Positions 53,890-64,000 of a DNA stretch of 64,000 bases are shown here, one piece after another. Made by a program: the position numbers and the translations under genes. How positions within the stretch are numbered: the first letter of the stretch is position 1; every line of letters begins with the position of its first letter. The DNA comes from Bactericera cockerelli (lineage: Eukaryota > Arthropoda > Insecta > Hemiptera > Triozidae): assembly GCA_024516035.1 (NCBI GenBank), contig CM044965.1, positions 2,524,146-2,588,145 of the forward strand. Reading direction: 5' to 3'. Below the pieces are notes generated by a model that worked only from the letters and a program-made list of their open reading frames with translations, was not told the origin of the DNA and did no database searches.

Positions 53890-54425
53890 CACTCACGAGA
53901 GTACACCCCGCACCAGCACCCGGTTCTTGGTGCGAGACATCTGGGTGATACAATAAATAATAATACTCACGAGTGATACAATAAACATCTGGGTGATACA
54001 ATAAATAATAATACTCACGAGTGATACAATAAACATCTGGGTGATACAATAAATAATAATACTCACGAGTGATACAATAAACATCTGGGTGATACAATAA
54101 ATAATAATACTCACGAGTGATACAATAAACATCTGGGTGATACAATAAATAATAATACTCACGAGTGATACAATAAACATCTGGGTGATACAATAAATAA
54201 TAATACTCACGAGTGATACAATAAACATCTGGGTGATACAATAAATAATAATACTCACGAGAGAACACCCCGCACCAGCACCCGGTTCTTGGTGCGAGAC
54301 ATCTGGGTGATACAATAAATAATACTCACGAGTGATACAATAAACATCTGGGTGATACAATAAATAATAATACTCACGAGAGTACACCCCGCACCAGCAC
54401 CCGGTTCTTGGTGCGAGACATCTGG
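53890..54425 (-). repeat. 48-bp minisatellite built from a COX10 exon end and donor
   Basis: Units read 'actcacgagtgatacaataa', 'acatctgggtgatacaataa', 'ataataat'. Three places (53897-53945, 54257-54305, 54379-54425) keep a longer copy of the exon end 59386-59435 ('caccccgcaccagcacccgg', 'ttcttggtgcgagacatctg'). The array thus consists of the donor 'ctcacgag' and exon piece 'catctggg', amplified about ten times. Predicted Tyr/Leu-rich peptides are artefacts. Confidence 0.88.
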
Positions 54426-54527
54426 GCTTATTATTATTATTATTATCAAGAAGATCACTTTATTTATTGAATAAAGGTAAGTTAATACATTATGTGGGCT
54501 TAACAAAGCAACACATAATAATAAGTA

Positions 54528-55302
54528 CAGTAGAAATCGGTTATAACGAACTTCAAGGGACCGGAGAAAATTGTTCGTTATAGCCGATTGTCACTATAAC
54601 CGATATATCGCTTATAGCGAACTTGTTCGCTATAAGCGATATTTATTGTCTATAAAGAACAATGTTTGTTATAAGAGATAATATGTACATATGTAGGTAC
54701 ATATGTACTTTTATCTATATAGGGTATAAAAGGTACAATATTATTACATACATACATATTATTACATATTATCTCTACATTTTAAAAACCCTGCGAGGGT
54801 TGATCTCGGAATCTCGAACTCCCTAGCCAAATCGGCACATTTTTCGCCACCGTCAAATCGGCATATTATAGCAAATTTTTCTTCAATCGTAAAAGATTTT
54901 CTAATAGACATTTTTTTAAAAACAAAACTTTTACTAAATAAAACACAAATGCAATTCACGATTCACGAAACACTAAAATAAAACAAGAAATGAAAAAAAA
55001 ATTATGTAAAAGATTTTCAGGACCTAGTAAAAAGCAATCGACAAGTTTGTGCAGGATAAAACATGTTTTCTATTTTATTCTTCATAGCAAAAAAAAAAAA
55101 AAAAAATGTTTGTTATAACCGATAGGAAGTTGGTCTGGGGACTTCAAAATTTGTTCGCTATAGCCGATTTGTTCATTATAGCCGATGTTCGTTATAATCG
55201 ATACATATGTTAATTTTCCATAAGACTCCAAGGGACCAAAGATTTTGTTCGTTATAGCCGATTATTCGTTATAACCGGTGTCGTTATAACCGATTTCTAC
55301 TG
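54528..55302 (-). mobile_element. Tigger/pogo-like element, 775 bp, TA target duplication
   Basis: The ends CAGTAGAAATCGGTTATAAC and GTTATAACCGATTTCTACTG are perfect inverted repeats with TA on both sides (54526-54527 and 55303-55304). The interior has many 'ttcgttatagccgat' sub-repeats. A short piece of transposase is kept at 54762-54911. Confidence 0.92.
54762..54911 (-). pseudogene. Tigger transposase N-terminal remnant
   Basis: Starts 'MSIRKSFTIEEKFAIICRFD', followed by 'CADLAREFEIPRSTLAGFLK', a psq/CENP-B-type helix-turn-helix, then stops after about 49 residues. The DDE catalytic region is missing, so the element depends on others for movement. Confidence 0.85.
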
Positions 55303-55668
55303 TACATAAATTCAACTATCTCTCTCGATCTTCATATTTGGCGGCGCTATTGTTCGAGGTGTTCAGGTGAGTAGTGGAGGGGGACATGCTGGTGGTGGTG
55401 TCTTCTCTTATCTCATACTTCTCTTTTCTTACACATACACAACACAACATACCTTTTCAATCTTCTTCAGCCAGTACTCTTCTTATCATACTTGTGGTTG
55501 AAAGGATGACAGATTTTTGACATTTCTTCACGATTACTTTTGTTTGTTGTATATTTAGCTGCTCTAAGTTTTTGATATTATTTTATTTCTCATATTACAA
55601 TGGTATGTTACATTTTGAATCTATGGGCTATTTTCATAGCAAACATAGATTAAATTATTTGATTTGAG

Positions 55669-58600
55669 TCAGGAGTCAGGAGAATGTGATAGAAACTTGC
55701 GAACAAGACGGCAGTTTTCAAGAAGAACTGATTTCTGGATCTGGTGGACAAGGGAAGGTGGTAGTGCAATTTTCTTCGAGTGGATGTAGAAGCTTGGGTG
55801 AATTAGACCATTGGTAGACATGACGACTGGGATCGTTTCGACAGATTCCACATTCCACATGTTGGAGATCTCTATCGCCAGATCTTGATACTTGTGGATC
55901 TTGACAGCGGTGGTCGTGGTGATGTTGTGATCCGCGGGATGAGCGATGTCGATCAACTTGACTTTCTTGTTTATTTTGTCAAAGAAAACAATATCTGGCC
56001 GGTTCGCTTCGATTCTTCGGTCGGTTATAATTGTTGTGTCCCAGTATAATTTTGCTATTGTATTTTCCAAAATAGGTTCAGGGTGGTACTTGAAATATTC
56101 TGTTTTATATTTAATCAGATTAAAATTGAGAGCAATGAATTGATGGACTATTTTGGCCGAGGAGTTGTGGCGATGTAAGTAATCTGTGTTTGCCAGTATG
56201 CTACAACTTGATGTAATATGTTGAATTGTTTCTGGCATTCTATTACATAGTCTACACTTATCATTGATGTCTTTTTTCTCAATATGTTTGATGTAATTTT
56301 TGGTCACTATGACTTCATCTTGAATTGCTAGAGCAAATCCCTCGGTTTCTCCATACAAAGAACTTTTTTTCAGCCATGCATTGGATGAAAGATGGTTGTT
56401 GTCGAGTGCTTTTTTGAAACGGCCATGTAAGGATTTTTCCTGCCATCGATTCAAAAAAGTTGAGTCGTGGATCTGTGTGGGCATGGTGGTACTTTTGAGA
56501 TTCAAAGTAGAAAGATTGTCATCGGCATTTATTACCGATTCGTGTAGTGGCGATGTTTCTTTCTTCTGAAGGAAGTAGCTTTTTAAATTTAATTTCTCTT
56601 TCTGAGCTAATTTTTCAAGACAGATGAGTCCTCTTCCCCCTGATGTGCGAGGTAGGTAGAGACGTTCCATGCATGATCTGGGATGATGAATGCGGTATTG
56701 TGTCATCAGCACTCTTGTTTTTCTATCTAGTGCTTGCAGATCAGTGGTTGTCCATGGGATGATACCAAATGAGTACGATAGCAGGGGTATACACCAGCTA
56801 TTTATGGCTTTGATTTTGTTTTTCCCATCTAAACTTGTTGCTAGGATTTTCTTCACTCTAGATGTGTATCCAGCCGTAACTTTTTCCTTCACATTTTCTT
56901 TATGGAACACGAGATCCTGTGATATTCCAAGATATTTATAGTACGACTCAAGAGAAGGGAGTGATATAGGGGTCAGTTCAAGATTAAGATCGGCATTTTC
57001 TTGTTTTATTATGGATCCTCTTTTAACTTCTAGTATGGCGCACTTTCCAATTCCGAAATTCATCCTTATGTCTGACGAGAAGATAGCTGTGGTTTCGAGT
57101 AGAGATTTCAACTCATCTTTGTTGCGGGCGTACAACTTAAGATCATCAACATAAAGTAAGTGTGAGACGGCCAAGTCAGCAGATGTCAGTGGTTTGTACC
57201 CTTTCTTTGTGCTATTTAGAATGTTGCTGAGGGGATTCAGGGCCAGACAAAACCACTGTGGACTCCAGCCATCACCTTGAAAAATTCCTTGTTTGATTGG
57301 TATGAATTCAGACTCATAATTAATAGATGCAGTGGCGGCGGCGGCGGCGTTGTTGTTGTTGTTGTTACGTATTGATGTCATGGATAGATGTAGCTTCGTA
57401 CTCCACTCTTGCATACTGTGGTTTAAAAACTTTATTAAGACCGGATCAACTTTATAAATGTGTAATATTTCAATGAGCCAACTATGGGGAACAGAATCAT
57501 ACGCCTTGCTATAGTCTATCCACGCCACTGAAATGTTCTTCTTCCTCTTCCTTGCTTGGGAGCATAGTACGTGATCAATTATTAACTGCTCCTTACATCC
57601 TTTTGATTTTTCTTTGCAGCCTTTCTGGTTTTCACTCATTATATTATTGTTGTTAATATGTCTGTTGATTTTCAGGCGCACTAAGCCAGTTATTATTTTA
57701 AACATAGTGTTCAGACATGTTATAGGTCGGTAATTTTCCGGTTGGCTTGTATTATTATTTTTAGATTTTAAATAAGTAATACCATGGTTCAGGAATGTTG
57801 GCATTTCATTGGGATTACAAAATACTTTATTGATATGAGTTTGAAGATGTATGTGAATGCATGTAAAATATTTCCACCAATAATTATGAATTTTGTCCAG
57901 CCCTGGTGACTTCCAGTTGTGTAATTTTTTTATGATTTGCTGAACTTCTTGTAATGTCACTTCTTCTGATTCCATGGGTACGATATGTTCGCATCTTTTC
58001 TTTTCATCTTCAATCCACGTACTGTTTTTGTTGTGTTCCGTACTCTTTGACCATATATTTTTCCAAAACTGAAACACTTCTTCTTTATCGGGTAGGCCTG
58101 TTTGATCACTTTGCTGAGAATTATCTGAACTTCTTGATTCCAGGTTTTGGTAGAAACATTTTTCATTAGACATAAACAGTTTGTTCTGAGTAGTTCTCTT
58201 ATGAGATTTATTATATCTCCTTAACCTTTGACTGAAAGCAGAGATCTTTTGTTTTAGGTTATCTGTCGTTTTTAGAAAATTCCGATCAAAATATCGTTGT
58301 CGAGGATCGATTCCATACTTATGAAGTAATGGTAAGTATTTTTTGGCCCTTCCGTCTTTCCAGTTGTACAACTTGCTTAGGTCGGATCTAAAATTTGCAA
58401 TTTTCTTCTCGAGTCTCATCTGCCAGGTGGGTTTCTGCTCAGTCGTGTGTCTCGGGCTCGATCTTTCATCTGGTAGGGAAATATTCAGGAGTGAACAAAC
58501 TGTGAGTGCCGCGACGTACACAACGAGGTTAATGTGTTCCAATGATTGAAATGATGTTATTTTATTTCTTAGGTAGGCATCAACTTCTTTCACTTTGCTT

Positions 58601-59188
58601 TCTGACTGAAAGTTGTACTTTATTTTCGGTATAGTTGGTCTATTATCTGGTTGAAAAGTTTTATATTTGCCATACAATATATTGAATCTATCATCAATCT
58701 CGTTCGTTTCGCCATTCACCTCATTCGATAGGTTTTGAGATGTTTGAGGTATGTCTGGTTCGTCAATTTGTTCAGCAGAGGGAGTTCGATTAGAGACAAT
58801 GGTTTCTGTCGATTCATTGATTGTTATTATATCTGGGTGAGGTTTTTTGTGTCTCACTTGTTGTATTGGAACTGCTGAACACCAGATTGAAGTTCATTTC
58901 CACATTTACTTGTTGTTTGATATGGTCAACTTGAACTTTGTCTATGAATCGATTGTTTTTCATCATTTGGTAGCGTTGATCACATATTCTTTGTTCGGAA
59001 ACATCTGAGTCTGGGTATATTTTCTTCCACTCGGCAAAGAATTTATGTCGATATCTAATCGTATCAGTTCCACATCTTGTCGCTCTGAAGTATGCTTTAT
59101 ATACATTTATATTCTCCTCCAAACTCCAACGTTTCCGGGAAAGACGAGGAGGAACCGTGGGCTCCTGTCTTGTTCCCATTGATGACAT
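55669..59188 (-). CDS. R4/Dong-type LINE polyprotein (one frame break)
   Basis: The N-terminal part (59188 to about 58850) has a Myb/trihelix-like 'RKRWSLEENINVYKAYF'. The frame changes in an A6 run (58843-58848, one base too many), then runs 1,062 codons. RT motifs: 'VAWIDYSKAYDSVPHSW' (motif A), 'IKQGIFQGDGWSP' (B) and 'LLYVDDLKLYA' (catalytic YVDD). C-terminal 'CRLCNRMPETIQHITSSC...HRHN' zinc knuckle and 'RPDIVFF...KLIDIAHPAD' endonuclease motif follow. All catalytic residues expected for target-primed reverse transcription are visible. If the A6 break is a sequencing error, the element could be intact. Confidence 0.85.
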
Positions 59189-59305
59189 AACGTTAAAAAC
59201 AACACATTTTCATAAAAGTTTGAAACTTTGAAAATTTTCGGAAAATATTTCACTCGTGGAGCGATCGGAAAATTTACACAGTCTAGCTTTAGTGACTGGC
59301 TGTGT

Positions 59306-59307
59306 AA

Positions 59308-59380
<73 letters not shown>
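59306..59380. repeat. (ATT/TAA)n microsatellite
   Basis: About 75 bp of perfect ATT repeats between the LINE 5' end and the donor of the COX10 exon at 59386. It is the likely insertion target of the LINE. Confidence 0.95.
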
Positions 59381-59381
<1 letters not shown>

Positions 59382-59385
59382 TCAC

Positions 59386-59579
59386 GAGAGAACACCCCGC
59401 ACCAGCACCCGGTTCTTGGTGCGAGACATCTGGGCGTCGAACGGCACCTCGTGGTACTGGTTGATGGCGTTGGCGGCGGCGGACACCAGGCCGGTGCCGC
59501 AGGAGCAGAGGAGGAAGGAGCCCCAGGCGAAGGGGGGGGGCGAGGGCGTAGCCCGCCATGGAGGTGAGCACCACTAGGG
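59386..59579 (-). CDS. COX10: COX10 exon with first aspartate-rich motif (one frame break)
   Basis: Acceptor after a C run ('cccccccag'), donor 'gtgagt', 194 bp, phase 1 to phase 2. It encodes '[14 protein letters not shown]', then after the break '[20 protein letters not shown]', '[20 protein letters not shown]', 'VLVRGVLS'. 'N.INQ..EVPFD..M.RTKNRPLVRG' is the first Mg2+/prenyl-diphosphate-binding motif of the UbiA superfamily; both Asn and Asp residues are present. A C9 run (59532-59540) must be C8 for the frame to hold, and exon length and splice phases agree with one extra base. Confidence 0.93.
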
Positions 59580-59920
59580 CTGGGGGGGGGGGGGGGGGGA
59601 GAATACATAAATTTATTAGAATAAATAAAATTTTCGTGTATTTCATAAAATAAATCAACCACTAGTCAATTAGAAATATCTCTTTCAAAGATTTCCCACT
59701 ATTCCTATTCAAACAAATAAAATGTATTTGAAAAACATGTTTTTAAATTTAAAAAAAAAAAATCATAATAATAACTAGTTATAGTTTTAGTGAGATAGAC
59801 TGAAATGTCTCCTCACTATTCACTTAGAAGCAAAAAGAAAATGTATCTACCTTGAAATAATAATAAATTTATTCGGTTTTCAATAATTCTCATTGCTAAA
59901 AGTTCCGCTGAGTACATTTT

Positions 59921-61171
59921 GTGCTTTTCGGGAGCTTCGATTTTCATATTCTTGTCAATACCTTCATACTGATGTATGCTGACGATTTAGTCTTGCTGGG
60001 GCACAGTAAGATAGACCTCCAGAAGAAGCTTGATGCTCTTGGAGCGTATTGTGCATTAAACGAACTTGAGGTCAACACAGACAAATCTAAGGTGATTGTG
60101 TTTCGAAAGGGAGGAAGACTTTCTCCAGGTGATAAATTCTACTACAATGAGAAACCCATGGACATAGTAACCACATACACGTACCTGGGAGTTGTTTTTT
60201 CTTCCTCAGGTCTTTTCAACGCACACGTAAAGCACGCGATGTCAAAATCAAGTAAAGCTTTAGCTAATATACGACAGATAATGGTCAATTCAAAAATGAA
60301 TTCATGGGACACCAGACTTCGACTCTTTGAGGCAGTGGTGAAGGTCACGCTTCTATATGCAGCTGAGGTGTGGGCATTGAGATATAGTGATAACATAGAA
60401 GTCACACAAACAAAATTCATAAAGATGGTATTATGTTTATACAACACCACTCCTAACCATTACCTTCGCCTTGAGACAGGGATTGTAAAGCTTTCAAGCT
60501 CTGTATTAAAGATGTGTCTGAATTGGTGGATCAGAGTAAAAAATATGCCTGAAGAACGCCTACCAAAATTATGTCTCAATAAATTGGAGGCAATGGAAGA
60601 AAACTATGAGAATACAAGTTATAACTGGTCCTGTCAAATAAAAAAAATGTTCCATGAAACAAATGAAAGGCAAAATTTCAATTTAGGATATATACAAAAA
60701 AATATGGAGGTAATAATAAAAAGATATGAAACACATCTTGTTAAAAAAGATGAGGATACAGTTAAACAATCCCACTATAATTATTACTATAAAAATATAA
60801 AACAGAACCATACAAGAGAGAAGTATTTACAGTATAAAGTACAAATTGATAAAATTAGAATTATAGCACAGCTTAGAATGTCAGGGGAGAAATTTAATTT
60901 TTTAACACAGGGGGAAAAACACAGTTGGAGTACCACTGAAATATGTAACCTTTGTAACATGAGGAGGGAGGAAACTTTAGAACACCTATTTCTAGAATGT
61001 CCTCACTATGCCCAACTTCGAGAGAAATATTTGCCAAAAATTACCAATCCAAGCCTGAACACAGCCAAAGTAGAGCAAATAATAACTATATCGTGTGAGA
61101 CTCAGCTAAATAATGTTTATTATTTTGTAAAAAGTATACTGAAAAGAAGGAAATTTTTAAGAAATGAATGA
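59921..61171 (+). pseudogene. 5'-truncated LINE: RT end and C-terminal zinc knuckle
   Basis: 416 residues open. It starts within the RT palm, with 'LMYADDLVLLGHS' (YADD box) and 'LEVNTDKSKVIVFRKGG', then 'YTYLGVVFSSSG' and a thumb. It ends with the cysteine motif 'CNLCNMRREETLEHLFLECP'. This is a Jockey/I-like layout without endonuclease or motif A. Opposite in direction to COX10, it lies in the intron between 59579 and 62606. Sequence to about 61510 may be its 3' UTR. Confidence 0.8.
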
Positions 61172-61511
61172 TCTCTAATTTTTCTTTTTCTAAATATTCA
61201 TAAAGAAAAAAAAGCAAAGTTGATTAAAGTCATCTATTTGATTTTTATGTTATTCTAAACCTATAGGCACCTGGACTCATAAAAATTCAGTTGTTAACTT
61301 TTAATTACTAGGTATTATTTTTCAAAGTTAAGTTTGTTGCATTCCTTTATTATTATTTTGATATTAAAAACTATTCTCATAAATAAGGTAATGGAATAAT
61401 TCAACTCTCATTTAGTTTTATATGTATTTTATTAATTTGCAATGCCAAACTCTTTGTAACAAAATGTAATCCTACATTTAATACAAATAAAATTTATATT
61501 CTATTCTACTT

Positions 61512-62069
61512 TTTGTTTTTTATTTTGATCTTAAATTTCGTTGTTCAATAAAAACTTTTAATTAAAAACTTCAATGTGATAGTTATAAGATTTATTTTAA
61601 TCCCGAAAAGTACAACAGTACTTCATGGAGATGTAATGGGAATGCAAATGTAGGTATATGAAAACAAGTAATATTTTTATTATTATTATTATTTAAAATA
61701 ATTGGTGAATGTATCTGTGAAAAGTTTTAGTAGTCACGGAAAAAATCATGTAGATAAATACAATTTATATTTTTTCATATTAAAAATTTAGAGCATTGAG
61801 TTTTGATAGTTAGGTTTCTTGTGATAGTTATAAGTTTTATTTTAATCTTTTTTAAATATTTTTTACTGTAATATTTGTTTAATTTTATTGTACTCATGTA
61901 CAATCAAACGTCCGTTAATGTGTATAAACAAAATATTCTATCAGAGTATTCTTTTCAATGGTTTTGGTGCTTCCAACTCAAATCTATGATAGATAAAAAG
62001 ATAATAAATACAGCCCACTTAGATTTTAGCTCAAAACAAGATCAGCAGACAGTAATATTATTTGATTAA
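61512..62069. other. AT-rich COX10 intron, nothing identified
   Basis: Very AT-rich with a short (TTA)n. A small open frame at 61875 has no coding signature. I see no repeat family, RNA or exon here. Confidence 0.5.
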
Positions 62070-62280
62070 TAATAATATATCCTTGTTTAAATTGTCCGAT
62101 TAGAACTAATGAGTTCAATTACTACAGCAGTAAGCCCAACACGTATTATTATGTAGTCAAACTATTTATCCTCCCAAATGGGAGGATAACTAGTAATGTT
62201 CCTGTTGGGTTTTGAACCCGCGACCTCTCGACTACCAGCTACCAGACAAGACGCCTTGACCACTGAGCTACCGGGATAGA
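62070..62280 (-). repeat. SINE family B
   Basis: 'tccgattagaactaatgag', 'taagcccaacacgtattatt', head 'ttgaccactgagctaccggg' in reverse orientation. A family C fragment ('tttcctcacgaggtatgag') follows to about 62390. Confidence 0.8.
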
Positions 62281-62399
62281 CTACTTATTTTTCCTCACGA
62301 GGTATGAGTGAACCCCTTACCATCCAAAATACTGACATGAAATAATCCGACTCCGCCGGGATTCAAACTCAGGACATCGTGTTGGTGATTGTTTTAAAA

Positions 62400-62600
62400 A
62401 ATATGAGTGTTTCAGAACTTTTTTTTTTTTTTTATCAAAAATCGAATCTTTTTTTCCCTCTTCTTTTTCTGGCATTGGTAGGCAAGGCCACTCCATACAG
62501 CCAAAAATCAAATCAATCAATTACCTATGTAATAGGGGAAAAAAAATTGAGCAAAAAAATTGTTGTAACTAGGATTCGAACCCAGGGCACCACAGGACCA
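62400..62600. repeat. tRNA-like fragment next to the COX10 donor
   Basis: A T run and 'ggattcgaacccagggcacc' (B-box-like, reverse orientation), ending about 5 bp from the donor of the exon at 62606. It is a SINE remnant; family uncertain. Confidence 0.5.
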
Positions 62601-62605
62601 CTTAC

Positions 62606-62918
62606 TCGTCAGTCGCGCTTTCGACAGCTTCAGATAACACCCGGGCAGCTGTTTCCAATCCAGCACCACCTCCCGCCACTCTGGCTCGGGCACCACTTTG
62701 GACTCCTTCCTGCGTCTACTCGTTGCCATGGCAACGTCGGGCACGCTCGGCTTATCCGTTGCCACGGCAACGATGGGGACGCTAAGCTTGTCCGTTGCCA
62801 TGACAACGGGTGTAACCGCCGCGGCATGGTGGGATGATTTCTTGTAGGCGGGGACTGTGGTGGGCGTGACCTTGAGCTCAGGACGAGGGTCCGCCTTCAC
62901 CGAGTGTTTGCTCGATGT
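62606..62918 (-). CDS. COX10: COX10 exon, N-terminal region
   Basis: Acceptor 'gaccttccgcag' (62919-62920), donor 'gtaagt', 313 bp, phase 0 to phase 1. The C-terminal part 'LDWKQLPGCYLKLSKARLT' is the COX10 motif just before the first helix ('LPGYYLKLSKIRLT' in relatives). Upstream is a low-complexity linker with three 11-residue repeats ('VVMATDKLSVP', 'VAVATDKPSVP', 'VAMATSRRRK'). In the family this region follows the mitochondrial presequence, whose exon must lie to the right of the window or be unrecognised in 62919-64000. Confidence 0.88.
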
Positions 62919-63069
62919 CTGCGGAAGGTCAGAGAGAAAGAAAAATAATAAATAACCATGTCAGTAAAGATCTATTAATTAACAAAACAAAAAATCTTAT
63001 AAGTAAAAGAATAAAACTAAGGAAGAAAAAAACCAATAAAATAAAAGTCAACAACTTTATGTAGATTAC

Positions 63070-63305
63070 AGTTTACAATTGTTATAACACAACTAGTCAA
63101 GCTCACTATACTAACGGTGGAATTAATAGACGTTTTTGTAATACATTTGTGGAACTAAGTCTAGATTTTGCGTATTGTCTGAGACGGGAAAACCGGTGCT
63201 AAGTCATGATGTAATTTATCGAATTTGTTTATTAATTCTGCACTAAATGTTTGCTCTACGTGAGACTTGAACCACCAACCTCCAGATTACAAGCCCGCTC
63301 TAGCA
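63070..63305 (-). repeat. SINE family T split by a Harbinger-like MITE
   Basis: SINE halves 63070-63113 and 63243-63305 ('gtcaagctcactatactaa', 'gagacttgaaccaccaacct'). Between them, 'ggtggaattaatagacgttt' to 'ttattaattctgcac' is a diverged copy of the MITE at 45787, with TAA on both sides. Confidence 0.8.
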
Positions 63306-63369
63306 GCCGAAAAGTTCACACTATTCTGAGAGATCGAGTGGTTTACACGCTGAACTATTAGTTATAATA

Positions 63370-63480
63370 ATGATAATAATAACTCTCTTTAGTGGAAAGT
63401 GAGTGGCAGAAAATGCTCAAAGCATTTTCTGCCACCTAACCCTCAGAGTCGTATTAACCTGCGGTCACGAACTTAAAAAT
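63370..63480 (-). repeat. SINE family D body
   Basis: 'aatgctcaaagcattttct' and 'ccacctaaccctcagagtc' in reverse orientation. The usual 'accaccaggcgaggt' segment is deleted, leaving a short palindrome. Confidence 0.75.
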
Positions 63481-63486
63481 AAATAT

Positions 63487-63832
63487 CGTTACATAATTTC
63501 GTTACATAATTTCGTCACATAATTTTGGTTATGTGCCAGAGCAAAGACATGAAAATGTCAAAAACGCTTGCATACGAGTCTGCAACCATTGGGACATTTT
63601 CATCTTTACTATTCAAGGTCCAAAACACAACTGACCAAATTTCGTATTTTGCGCATGACACCTTCTCTCTTCTCTCCCTTTACAATTCAATATTTCGTTA
63701 CATAATATTGTTACATAATATCGTTACATAATTTCGTTACATAATATCGTTACATAATATCGTTACATAATTTCGTTACATAATTTCGTCACATAATTTT
63801 GGTTATGTGCCAGAGCAAAGACATGAAAATGT
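63487..63832 (-). repeat. Dispersed 'attatgtaacga' element, reverse copy
   Basis: Reverse complement of the element at 1577-2012: 'cgttacataatttcgtcaca', 'agcaaagacatgaaaatgtc' twice, 'cgagtctgcaaccattggga'. As at 1577, the core start occurs on both sides, so copies end with the same sequence in the same direction. Bases 63833-64000 are AT-rich. Confidence 0.85.
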
Positions 63833-64000
63833 CAAAAAAAATATGTGTAAAATATACACAAAAATGCATGAAAATTTTATACAAAATCAGATTAATATCT
63901 GAGACCTCCTCGTATTAAATTATATTAAATACGAGATAATATCTATTATTTATTTATTTTAATTCAATTCAATTCAATTTTTTTTTCAATTCATGTTTTA

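Larger units (their letters stand above)
54446..59305 (-). mobile_element. Near full-length R4/Dong-type LINE in a TAA microsatellite
   Basis: The element carries an N-terminal DNA-binding region, RT and C-terminal restriction-like endonuclease on the minus strand. It is flanked by (TAA)n on both sides (59306-59380 and 54426-54445). Dong/R4 elements are known for insertion in TAA repeats. A Tigger-like element (54528-55302) interrupts its 3' UTR. Excluding this, the length is about 4.1 kb, close to complete. It lies antisense-free, in the same orientation as COX10, within its intron. Confidence 0.75.

Noticed and set aside
53861..54387. Tyr/Leu repeat proteins of 135-164 residues
   Set aside because: They are by-products of the 48-bp array derived from a COX10 exon end; the frame is not conserved and no start or splice context fits.

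Overview
This window is nuclear DNA of an invertebrate, most likely an insect. The evidence is AT-rich introns with GT-AG splice sites, four animal genes, and dense small transposons (tRNA-headed and 5S-rRNA-headed SINEs, mariner, Tigger/pogo, hAT and Harbinger-like MITEs, R4/Dong-type and other LINEs, long microsatellites). There is no bacterial, CRISPR or operon structure. Species cannot be fixed from the sequence alone.

Layout. (1) 997-1200 (+): last coding exon of an SLC17-family anion/phosphate transporter whose body lies left of the window. (2) 20653 to 6625 (-): a RNF146/Iduna-type E3 ligase gene. Exons 20539-20653, 17076-17315 and 16370-16510 encode the N-terminus, the RING and the start of a WWE domain. 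The WWE core is then supplied by one of two alternative exons: 15383 (short form, stop right after WWE) or 11554-6625 (about 1,570 further residues, carrying seven [DE]HxY motifs of the type that bind HCF-1). (3) 25977-38937 (+): a large multi-exon gene that I do not recognise. It encodes an acidic N-terminus, then a lysine/serine-rich repetitive protein of about 2,250 residues. Its first two coding exons were tandemly duplicated as a cassette, and an approximately 500-bp inverted repeat lies in one intron. (4) 62918 to 47268 (-): COX10, mitochondrial haem A synthesis farnesyltransferase. Seven exons fit together by phase; the 5' exon(s) lie beyond the right edge. One COX10 intron hosts an almost full-length R4/Dong-like LINE inserted in a TAA microsatellite, itself carrying a Tigger-like element.

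Two observations cut across the genes. First, tandem duplications repeatedly start at exon edges: the SLC17 stop codon, both ends of the RNF146 long exon, and at least five COX10 boundaries. They copy splice donors, acceptors or stop codons. Second, at least seven reading-frame breaks occur inside otherwise well-conserved coding sequence. Each is repaired by one base, mostly in a homopolymer run (A5, A9, A9, A6, C9, GGG). Indel errors in the assembly explain these better than pseudogenisation.

The long intergenic and intronic stretches are mostly dispersed repeats. Five Pol III-type SINE families are named here by head: T (tRNA-Thr-like), B (head beginning GTCCCGG), C (head 'cactgtggcagag'), D ('gtgcactggtagtcaag') and E ('atagctcagaggttaag'), plus a 5S-headed family that shares its body with a tRNA-headed copy.
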